The notes under the pieces: generated by a model
The model's database searches: none
What the model was told of the DNA's origin: nothing
The model's input: the letters and a program-made list of their open reading frames with translations, nothing else
Assembly: GCF_002933465.1 (NCBI RefSeq)
Contig: NZ_PSZE01000017.1
Coordinates: 62,001 to 126,000, forward strand
Origin: Nocardia nova
GTDB taxonomy: Bacteria > Actinomycetota > Actinomycetes > Mycobacteriales > Mycobacteriaceae
Length of the DNA stretch: 64,000 nt
Reading direction: 5' to 3'
Shown: piece after piece, positions 57,884 to 64,000 of the stretch
Numbering within the stretch: position 1 is the stretch's first letter
Layout of the letters: every line of letters starts with the position of its first letter
Program-made: the position numbers and the translations under genes

Positions 57884-59287
57884 CTAATCGAGGTCGTCGT
57901 GACGCATCAATTGCCGCGCCGCCTCGGTGACCGATCCGGACAGCGACGGGTACACCGAGAACGTCTGTGCCAGGTCGTTCACCGTCAAGTTGTTCTGTAC
58001 CGCGATCGCGATCGGCAGGATCAGTTCGGAGGCGATGGGCGCGACCACCACGCCACCGATCACCACGCCGGTGGCGGGCCGGCAGAAGATCTTCACGAAG
58101 CCGCGGCGCAGGCCCGACATCTTGGCCCGCGGATTGGTGTTGAGCGGCAGCATTACCGTGCGCGCGGGCACCTCACCGTTGTCGATCGCGGTCTGGCTGA
58201 CACCGACCGTGGCGATCTCGGGCCGGGTGAACACCGCGGAGGCGACCGTCTTCAACCGGATCGGCTGCACGCCCTCGCCGAGCGCGTGATACATCGCGAT
58301 CCGGCCCTGCATCGCCGCGACCGAGGCCAGTGGCAGCAGCCCGGTGCAGTCACCGGCCGCATAGATCCCGGGTACCGACGTTCGCGACACGCGGTCGACG
58401 CGCAGATATCCGCCCCGATCGAGTTCGATGCCGATGCGCTCGAGGCCCAGGTCCTGGGTATTGGGCGTGGAACCGACCGTCATCAGCGCATGGGAACCGG
58501 TGACCGTACGCCCGTCGGACAGTTTGACCACGACCCCGTCCGCGGTCCGCTCGACGGCGTCGGCACGGGCCTGCTTGACGAGCTCCACGCCACGTTCGGC
58601 CAGGGCGTCCTCGAGGACCAGCGCGGCGTCGGCGTCCTCGCCCGGCATCATCCGGTCGCGGCTGGAGACGAGTTTCACCTTCACGCCCATCTCGGTGTAG
58701 GCGGAGACGAATTCGGCGCCCGTGACACCCGAGCCGACCACGACCAGCGTTTCCGGCAGCTCCCCGAGGTCGTAGAGCTGACGCCAGGTGAGAATGCGCT
58801 CACCATCGGGTTCGGCGCCGCGCAGTACCCGCGGGCTGGCGCCGGTGGCGATCAGGACGATCTCGGCCTCCATCACCCGTTCGGTGCCGTCGGCGAGCGT
58901 CGCGCGCACCAGATGTGTGGCCAGACCGGCGATCTGGTCGATCAGCTGGCCGCGGCCGTTGAGGATGGTGACTCCGGCGGCCTGCAGTTTGGACCGGATA
59001 TCGGACGACTGCGCCTGCGCAAGCGCCTTCACCCGGGAGTTCACCTCCGACAATCGCACCTGCGCCTGCGCCATGTGCAGCGTGATGCCCAGATCACGCG
59101 CGCGGCGCAGATCGGTGCGCACCCCGGTCGAGGCGATGAATGTCTTGGACGGGACGCAGTCCCACAGCACGCACGCGCCACCGATACCGTCGGAGTCGAT
59201 CACGGTGACCGTGGCTCCGTGCTGAGCTGCCACCAACGCCGCCTCGTAGCCGGCGGGGCCGCCCCCGATGATTGCAATGCGGGCCAT
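57884..59287 (-). CDS. lpdA: Pyridine nucleotide-disulfide oxidoreductase family flavoprotein
   Basis: 467 aa from ATG 59287. FAD motif IAIIGGGPAGYEAALVAAQH, redox loop GGACVLWDCVPSKTF with Cys39 and Cys44 (CX4C), NADPH motif VVVGSGVTGAEFVSAYTEMG, and YAAGDCTGLLPLASVAAMQG. The C-terminal end is TFSVYPSLSGSVTEAARQLM, where true lipoamide dehydrogenases have His-Pro-Thr...Glu. Closest by position and sequence to M. tuberculosis LpdA (Rv3303c), an NAD(P)H:quinone reductase. Not the E3 of the bkd complex in all likelihood. Confidence 0.92.
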   Translation of the reverse strand: MARIAIIGGGPAGYEAALVAAQHGATVTVIDSDGIGGACVLWDCVPSKTFIASTGVRTDLRRARDLGITLHMAQAQVRLSEVNSRVKALAQAQSSDIRSKLQAAGVTILNGRGQLIDQIAGLATHLVRATLADGTERVMEAEIVLIATGASPRVLRGAEPDGERILTWRQLYDLGELPETLVVVGSGVTGAEFVSAYTEMGVKVKLVSSRDRMMPGEDADAALVLEDALAERGVELVKQARADAVERTADGVVVKLSDGRTVTGSHALMTVGSTPNTQDLGLERIGIELDRGGYLRVDRVSRTSVPGIYAAGDCTGLLPLASVAAMQGRIAMYHALGEGVQPIRLKTVASAVFTRPEIATVGVSQTAIDNGEVPARTVMLPLNTNPRAKMSGLRRGFVKIFCRPATGVVIGGVVVAPIASELILPIAIAVQNNLTVNDLAQTFSVYPSLSGSVTEAARQLMRHDDLD

Positions 59288-59503
59288 GTATACCTCCGCT
59301 ATCGAGCCGTCCGGCCGGGATCTCCGGCACCGCCGTCAACGTTATCGGTCCTGCTCCTCATCGTTTTGACCGCGTCATGGGTGACGTTGCGCGCGTCACC
59401 TTCCGGTAATTCTCCGGACATTCGCCCGCCTCGCCGAAGACAGGCAGGGCCCGAACCCGGCCGGATCGAAACAAGCCGTCCCTACATTCGATACTCTTGC
59501 CAG

Positions 59504-59986
59504 GTGCCGATATACGCCGCCTACGGATCCAATATGGACCCGGAGCAGATGCTCAAGCGCTGTCCGCACTCCCCCGTCTACGGAACGGGCTGGCTGGAAG
59601 GGTGGCGCCTGACCTTCGCCGGCGACGACATCGGCTGGGAAGGGCCGCTCGCGACGGTGGTCGAGGATCCGGGCTCCCGGGTGTTCGTCGTGCTGTACGA
59701 CGTCTCCGCCGAGGACGAGCAGAGCCTCGACCGGTGGGAGGGTTCGGATTTCGGTATCCACAAGAAGATCCGGCTCCGGGTCTCGCCCAATTCGGGCACG
59801 GGTACGCAGCCGGTCCTGGCGTGGCTGTACGTGCTGGACGCCTACGAGGGCGGGCTGCCCTCGGCCCGCTACATCGGCGTGATCGCCGACGCGGCCGAAA
59901 AGGCCGGAGCCCCCGCCGATTACGTCCACGCGCTGCGCACCCGCAACAGCCGCAACGTGGGCCCGGGGACCTTCGGCTCGATGTAG
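59504..59986 (+). CDS. Gamma-glutamylcyclotransferase-like protein
   Basis: 160 aa from GTG 59504. Starts VPIYAAYGSNMDPEQMLKRC, the YGSN signature of the BtrG/GGCT fold, then GWEGPLATVVEDPGSRVFVV, LYDVSAEDEQSLDRWEG (catalytic Glu region) and YVHALRTRN. Matches Rv3304 in position. Likely acts on gamma-glutamyl compounds; substrate not proven. Confidence 0.88.
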   Translation: MPIYAAYGSNMDPEQMLKRCPHSPVYGTGWLEGWRLTFAGDDIGWEGPLATVVEDPGSRVFVVLYDVSAEDEQSLDRWEGSDFGIHKKIRLRVSPNSGTGTQPVLAWLYVLDAYEGGLPSARYIGVIADAAEKAGAPADYVHALRTRNSRNVGPGTFGSM

Positions 59987-60032
59987 CGACCCGGCCCGCC
60001 GGGGTGTAGCGACCCGGCCCGCCGGGGTGTAG
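59982..60032. repeat. 23-bp tandem repeat after the cyclotransferase gene
   Basis: TGTAGCGACCCGGCCCGCC followed by GGGG occurs twice head to tail (period 23), with a partial third copy beginning TGTAGC. Its first unit contains the stop codon of the cyclotransferase gene. Lies between convergent genes. Confidence 0.85.
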
Positions 60033-60072
60033 CCGAACAGCCCGCCGAGTCCGCACCCGACGGGCCGTCCGG

Positions 60073-61458
60073 TCAGCGCGCCTGCAGGACCAGATTGGTC
60101 AGCACGCGCACGCCGGCCGCCAGCGCGCGCTCGTCGATGTCGAAGGTCGGCTGGTGGATGTCCAGTTGCGGGCCCTCGCCCGACCACACGCCCAGCCGCG
60201 CCATCGCACCCGGAACCTCCTCGAGGTACCAGGAGAAGTCCTCGCCACCGCCCGACTGCGGAGTATCCGACAGCGCGTCCGGGCCCAGATCCAGGATCGC
60301 GTCCTCGAACATCCGGGTGGAGAATTCGTCGTTGACCACCGGCGGCACGCCGCGCTTGTAGTTCAGCTGATACCGCACGCCGGTCGGGGCGAGCAGCCCG
60401 TCGACGATCTCGCGGACCATCGGCTCGAGCATCGACCAGGTGGTGTGGTCGCCGGTCCGCACGGTCCCGGTCAGCATGCCGGTCTGCGGAATCGCATTGG
60501 GCGCCTTACCCGCCGATACCGCGCCCCACACCATCACCGTGCTGGTTCGCGGATCGATGCGCCGGCTGAGCAGACCCGGCAGGCCGGTGATGACGGTGCC
60601 GATCGCATAGACCAGGTCGCTGGTCAGATGCGGCCGGGAGGTGTGCCCGCCCGGCGAGTCGAGCACCAGTTCCACGGTGTCGGCGGCCGAGGTGATGGCT
60701 CCGACCCGCACCCCGATCCGGCCGACCTCGAGCCGGGGATCGCAGTGCAGGGCGAACACCCGCGAGACGTCGTCCATCGCACCGGCGGCGACCATATCGA
60801 TGGCGCCGCCGGGCATGACCTCCTCGGCGTGCTGGAAGACCAGCCGGACGCCGACCGGCAGTTCGTCCATCTCGGCGAGGGCGAGGGCGGTGCCGAGCAG
60901 GATCGAGGTGTGCGCGTCGTGACCACAGGCGTGGGATACGCCGGGGACGGTCGAGGCGAACGGCTGCCCGGTGTACTCCTGCAGCGGTAGCGCATCCATA
61001 TCGGCGCGTAGAGCCAGGCGCGGGCCGGCCGGGCCGATATCGCAGATCAAACCGGTGCCGGTGGGCAGTTTGCGCGGTTCCAGACCGGCCTTCACCAGCC
61101 AGGACTCGACGAATTCGGTGGTGCCGTGCTCGGCGCGGGACAGTTCCGGATTGGCGTGGATGTGGCGGCGCCAGCCGATCAGGTCGTCACCGTGGTCGCG
61201 CAGCCACGCCTCGACCGCGGCCTGTCCGGCTGTGATCTCCGCCTGCCGCCCGGTCGCGAGCCCGGTGTGCCGACACGTACCGGCTTGGCCCAGCGCCTTG
61301 CTCTGCAAGCCCGGGGCCGCGGCTTTGCGACCCGCCGCCGCGGAAGGGCGCGCACCGGTCGCGGAGTCGTCCTCCGAACCGGTGGCGGTGTCGTCGCCGC
61401 GACCCGCCGCGGCATCTCCTTCGCGGCCCGCCGGTGATGACCGGCCGATCGTGCTCAC
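60073..61458 (-). CDS. amiA1: M20-family amidohydrolase
   Basis: 461 aa from GTG 61458 after AGGAGG. Residues 1-75 are a low-complexity extension (GDDTATGSEDDSATGARP). The M20D core follows: WRRHIHANPELSRAEHGTTE, RADMDALPLQE, SHACGHDAHTSILLGTA (metal-binding CGHDAH), FQHAEEVMPGGAIDM, and C-terminal GGGEDFSWYLEEVPGAM. It hydrolyses an N-acyl or amide bond, with substrates such as N-acyl amino acids. The start overlaps the amiB1 stop (GTGA), so both are co-translated. Corresponds to Rv3305c. Confidence 0.92.
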   Translation of the reverse strand: MSTIGRSSPAGREGDAAAGRGDDTATGSEDDSATGARPSAAAGRKAAAPGLQSKALGQAGTCRHTGLATGRQAEITAGQAAVEAWLRDHGDDLIGWRRHIHANPELSRAEHGTTEFVESWLVKAGLEPRKLPTGTGLICDIGPAGPRLALRADMDALPLQEYTGQPFASTVPGVSHACGHDAHTSILLGTALALAEMDELPVGVRLVFQHAEEVMPGGAIDMVAAGAMDDVSRVFALHCDPRLEVGRIGVRVGAITSAADTVELVLDSPGGHTSRPHLTSDLVYAIGTVITGLPGLLSRRIDPRTSTVMVWGAVSAGKAPNAIPQTGMLTGTVRTGDHTTWSMLEPMVREIVDGLLAPTGVRYQLNYKRGVPPVVNDEFSTRMFEDAILDLGPDALSDTPQSGGGEDFSWYLEEVPGAMARLGVWSGEGPQLDIHQPTFDIDERALAAGVRVLTNLVLQAR

Positions 61459-62798
61459 CGAATTTCCTCCTGTCGCTGAATACTGCGCTCCAACAACCTG
61501 TCCCTGTGTAGTTGATCGCCCGCAACCTGGATCGCGGTACGGGCCAGTGCCCGCGCCCCGTCGGCCACCGCGAGATCGGCCGACGGCGTCACACAGGCCG
61601 CGGCGAACTCCCGCTGGTGTGTCACCGCGCCGTTCGCCTCGATGCCGATAACCGGGTGGATGCCGGGAATGACGTTGGTGACATTGCCCATATCGGTACT
61701 GCCCAGCGGCCGTGCTGCCTCGAGGTCCGGCGCGAGCGGCATGCGACCCATACCGATGATTTGCTCGCGGTAGGCACACAGTAGTGCGGAATCCGGCGTG
61801 AGCTCGGTATATGTGGGCGCCAGCGCCCGGATTTCATGGGTGCATCCGGTCGCCAGCGCTCCCGCCTCGAAGCAGGCCGAGGCGCGCTGCAGCAGATCGT
61901 CGAGGGATGCGGAATCGTCTGCCCGCAGGTAATACAACAGTTCCGCATGGCCGGGCACGATATTCGGGGCAACACCGCCCGACTCGACTATACCGTGGAG
62001 TTGCTGGCCGGGGCGCAGATGCTGACGCAGCAGACCCAGCGCGACCTGCGCGACGGTGGCGGCGTCCCCGGCGTTGCGGCCGAACTCCGGCGCGGCGCTG
62101 GCATGTGCCTCGCGGCCGTGGAAGGACACCGACAGATCGGCCAGCGCCAGCGACCGCGCACCCACGATGTCCAGCGGACCCGGATGCACCATCAGGGCCA
62201 TCGCGACCCCGTCGAAGACGCCGCGCTCGAGCATCAGCACCTTGCCGCCGCCGCTCTCCTCGGCCGGCGTGCCGAACACCTTCACGGTGAGGCCGCACCG
62301 ATCGGCCACCTCGGCCAGCGCCAAGCCCGCGCCCACCGCCGCCGCGGCGATGATGTTATGGCCGCAGGCGTGACCGATCTCGGGCAGCGCGTCGTATTCG
62401 GCGCAGATTCCGACCACCAGATCACCGCCGCCGAAGGTGGCGACGAAGGCGGTGTCCAGGTCCGCGACCGGCGTCTCGATACCGAATCCGCGCTCACGCA
62501 GCGGGACCAGGGTCTTGGCGACACTGCGGTGCTCGGCGAACGCCAGCTCGGGTTCGGCGTGAATGGAATGCGAGAGGGCGATCAGATCCGATTCGGCGGC
62601 CGTGACGGCGGCATCGGCAGCGGCAAGGAGGGCAGGATCCGCCGGGGCCACCTGCGCGTCGAAATCGGCGGCACCGGCATCGTGGGCACCGGCATCGTCG
62701 GCACCGGCATCGTCGGCGCGGGCGCAGCCGGGCGCCGCGGCCCGGTGCGCCGACCGGCCCGTTCGACTCCAGCTGCGTTCGTCCCCGCTGCCTGGCAT
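61455..62798 (-). CDS. amiB1: M20-family amidohydrolase
   Basis: 447 aa from ATG 62798 (ATG 62825 possible). N-terminal extension with DDAGADDAGAHDAGA. Core: LSHSIHAEPELAFAEHRSVA, VGICAEYDALPEIGHACGHN (metal site), FGTPAEESGGGKVLMLERGV, VHPGPLDIVGARSLA, and C-terminal STDMGNVTNVIPGIHPVIG. It is a paralogue of the next gene of the other M20 branch (AbgB/AmiB-like). Upstream partner of amiA1; corresponds to Rv3306c. Confidence 0.92.
   Translation of the reverse strand: MPGSGDERSWSRTGRSAHRAAAPGCARADDAGADDAGAHDAGAADFDAQVAPADPALLAAADAAVTAAESDLIALSHSIHAEPELAFAEHRSVAKTLVPLRERGFGIETPVADLDTAFVATFGGGDLVVGICAEYDALPEIGHACGHNIIAAAAVGAGLALAEVADRCGLTVKVFGTPAEESGGGKVLMLERGVFDGVAMALMVHPGPLDIVGARSLALADLSVSFHGREAHASAAPEFGRNAGDAATVAQVALGLLRQHLRPGQQLHGIVESGGVAPNIVPGHAELLYYLRADDSASLDDLLQRASACFEAGALATGCTHEIRALAPTYTELTPDSALLCAYREQIIGMGRMPLAPDLEAARPLGSTDMGNVTNVIPGIHPVIGIEANGAVTHQREFAAACVTPSADLAVADGARALARTAIQVAGDQLHRDRLLERSIQRQEEIR
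62671..62715. repeat. 15-bp coding tandem repeat
   Basis: Three units of GCACCGGCATCGTSG in a row, encoding the DDAGA/HDAGA repeats in the N-terminal extension of amiB1. Confidence 0.85.
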
Positions 62799-62843
62799 GG
62801 CACACAGTCTCGCACTGTGCGCCACGCGATGATCATCGGGTTA

Positions 62844-63545
62844 TCAGGAGCCGAAGGCGAGATTCTCCGGTGTGGTCGGGGTATTCAGGCCCGCGAGCGC
62901 CCGTCCGTGCAGCGCACGCTTGATAACCGGCAGATTCGGCTTGCGGTTGCCGGTCAGTGCCGCGGCCCGCGCCACGGCCGCGGCCAGCACGCCGTCCCCC
63001 TCGGCCGCCTCGTCGACGATGCCCGCGGCGATCGCGTCGGCCGCGCCGTAGCGTCGGCCGGTGGTCATCGCCTCGAGCGCGACCTGATTGGTCAGTCGTT
63101 CGGTGACGAGGGCGTTCATCGCGACCGTGAACGGCATCCCCAGGTGAACCTCGGGCAGGCACCAGTACCCGCGATCCGAGCGCATCACCCGGAAGTCGTG
63201 CGAGATGGCCAGCATCGCGCCCGCACCGAAGGCGTGGCCGTTCAGCGCGGCGACGGTCGGCATACCGAAGGCCAGCAGCCGGCTGAAGACGGAATGCACC
63301 CGGTCCAGGTACCAGTGCATCTTGTCCATGTTGCCGAACAGCCAGTCGGTGTCCAGGCCGTTGCTGAAGAACTTTCCGGTGGCCACCGTGACCAGCGCCG
63401 CCGGCCCCTCGGCGGCCTCGACCTCGTCCAGTTTCGCGTGAACGGCGTCGATCCAGTCGGGGTGGAAGCGGTTCTCGCTGTCGGTCTGACCCTCGTTGCC
63501 GAGGTAGAGCACGAATACGTCCCCGGCACGGTCCAAGTACGGCAT
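62844..63545 (-). CDS. Enoyl-CoA hydratase/isomerase-family protein
   Basis: 233 aa from ATG 63545. Crotonase fold: TVATGKFFSNGLDTDWLFGN (oxyanion-hole region), VAALNGHAFGAGAMLAISHD, YWCLPEVHLGMPFTVAMNAL with the Glu of PEVHLGMP. Sequence style is closer to the small Delta3-Delta2-enoyl-CoA isomerases of plants and mycolata than to FadB. It probably acts in fatty-acid oxidation. Next to the M20 pair on the same strand. Confidence 0.87.
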   Translation of the reverse strand: MPYLDRAGDVFVLYLGNEGQTDSENRFHPDWIDAVHAKLDEVEAAEGPAALVTVATGKFFSNGLDTDWLFGNMDKMHWYLDRVHSVFSRLLAFGMPTVAALNGHAFGAGAMLAISHDFRVMRSDRGYWCLPEVHLGMPFTVAMNALVTERLTNQVALEAMTTGRRYGAADAIAAGIVDEAAEGDGVLAAAVARAAALTGNRKPNLPVIKRALHGRALAGLNTPTTPENLAFGS

Positions 63546-63633
63546 AGGCAGAGAATATGCAGCTCCGTATGAACGCCCGCATCACACCCCGGGCCAAGTT
63601 ACCGACGAGTTGTCATCACCGGCCGCGTACAGG

Positions 63634-64000
63634 TCAGCGACGTGGTGGGATCGGCACCCGCATCAGATCCTCGGCGATCACCAACTCCCCGTCGAAATAC
63701 CGCTCCGCCTCGGCCCGGTGCCCGGACAGATCGCCGTAGCGCTGCGAGAAATGGGTGAGGACGAGGGTCCGCACGCCCGCCTCCGCGGCCACGCGTGCCG
63801 CCTGCCCCGCGGTGAGATGGCCGAAATCGTCGGCCAGCTGCGCCTCGGCCTCCAAGAAGGTCGACTCGATGACCAGCATATCGGCGCCTTCGGCCAATTC
63901 CGCTACGCCCGAACACATTCGGGTGTCCATCACGAAGGCGAAGCGCTGTCCGGGCCGCGGGGCCGAGACCTCGTCGACAGTGACCGTGCGACCGTCGGGC
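63634..64000 (-). CDS. rnz: Ribonuclease Z, C-terminal part (5' end outside window)
   Basis: About 121 codons visible; the frame is open to the window edge. Metallo-beta-lactamase fold end: FVMDTRMCSGVAELAEGADM, VIESTFLEAEAQLADDFGHL, TLVLTHFSQRYGD with the conserved TH-F-S-x-R-Y of RNase Z, and a C-terminal VIAEDLMRVPIPP. It would remove tRNA 3' trailers. The N-terminal HxHxDH motif is outside the window. Confidence 0.88.
   Translation of the reverse strand, partial: PDGRTVTVDEVSAPRPGQRFAFVMDTRMCSGVAELAEGADMLVIESTFLEAEAQLADDFGHLTAGQAARVAAEAGVRTLVLTHFSQRYGDLSGHRAEAERYFDGELVIAEDLMRVPIPPRR

Noticed and set aside
57884..59287. lpdA as the E3 of the bkd complex
   Set aside because: It lacks the C-terminal His-Glu dyad needed for lipoamide dehydrogenase and its context matches the quinone-reductase orthologue Rv3303c.
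57899..59986. A 695-codon plus-strand frame across lpdA into the cyclotransferase
   Set aside because: Only the last 160 codons (from GTG 59504) are a real gene; the rest is antisense to lpdA.

Overview
The window is 64 kb of high-GC actinobacterial chromosome. A mycolic-acid bacterium of the Mycobacteriales, most likely Nocardia or a close relative, is the best fit. Three things point there: strong GC bias at third codon positions, frequent GTG/TTG starts, and a gene order from about 22.4 kb to the right end that I recognise from memory as the Mycobacterium tuberculosis Rv3274c-Rv3306c neighbourhood (fadE25, purE, purK, GtrA protein, PH-domain protein, birA, the accD5/accE5/maf/sseA/accA3 block, lat, lrpA, pcd, lhr, nei, glpD2, lpdA, the gamma-glutamylcyclotransferase gene, amiA1/amiB1). 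The genus is an inference; no rRNA or other marker is present, and I see no tRNA, CRISPR array, insertion sequence or prophage.

Left third (1-22 kb), nitrogen, branched-chain acid and redox metabolism: the 3' end of a urea carboxylase gene followed by allophanate hydrolase (ATP-dependent urea use); a sulfurtransferase; a wrecked benzoate transporter gene; an AsnC-type regulator divergent from a three-gene branched-chain 2-oxoacid dehydrogenase operon (E1 alpha, E1 beta, E2); a thioesterase; an MFS transporter; a MarR regulator; the three-gene membrane transhydrogenase pntAa-pntAb-pntB; a HIT protein coupled to a truncated mycothiol-dependent protein; a peptidase E; a TetR regulator divergent from a 14-TM drug exporter with two palindromic operators between them; a GroES-like protein and an FAD-linked oxidase. 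Decayed fragments (benE, SDR, hxlR) mark this part as rearranged.

Middle (22-42 kb), the lipid and cell-envelope core: fadE25 with two copies of a palindrome upstream and a TetR gene next to it, purK-purE, a GtrA membrane protein, a two-component system, a PH-domain protein, birA (which would biotinylate AccA3), a Ser/Thr kinase, and the acyl-CoA carboxylase set accA3, accE5 and accD5 with sseA and maf. Nearly the same 20-bp partly palindromic element lies upstream of both accA3 and accD5, so the biotinylated alpha subunit and the carboxyltransferase beta subunit may be co-regulated. The accD5-to-accA3 block keeps its M. tuberculosis internal order but is inverted relative to birA.

Right third (40-64 kb): lysine 6-aminotransferase (lat) with lrpA and piperideine-6-carboxylate dehydrogenase (pcd), together turning lysine into 2-aminoadipate; a small scar of broken genes; helicase lhr with DNA glycosylase nei; divergent glpD/glpK for glycerol use; a class I aminotransferase; a membrane-anchored and a secreted repeat-rich protein; lpdA; a gamma-glutamylcyclotransferase-like protein; two coupled M20 amidohydrolases; an enoyl-CoA hydratase; and the 3' end of an RNase Z gene.

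I found no unmistakable new multi-gene system. The most useful new observations are regulatory (matched operators at accA3/accD5, marR/pntAa, tetR/MFS and fadE25) and structural (urea carboxylase without its C-terminal biotin domain, LpdA with an intact CX4C pair but no His-Glu dyad, pentapeptide repeats on both sides of the bkd promoter, and a repeat-rich secreted protein with a long leader).
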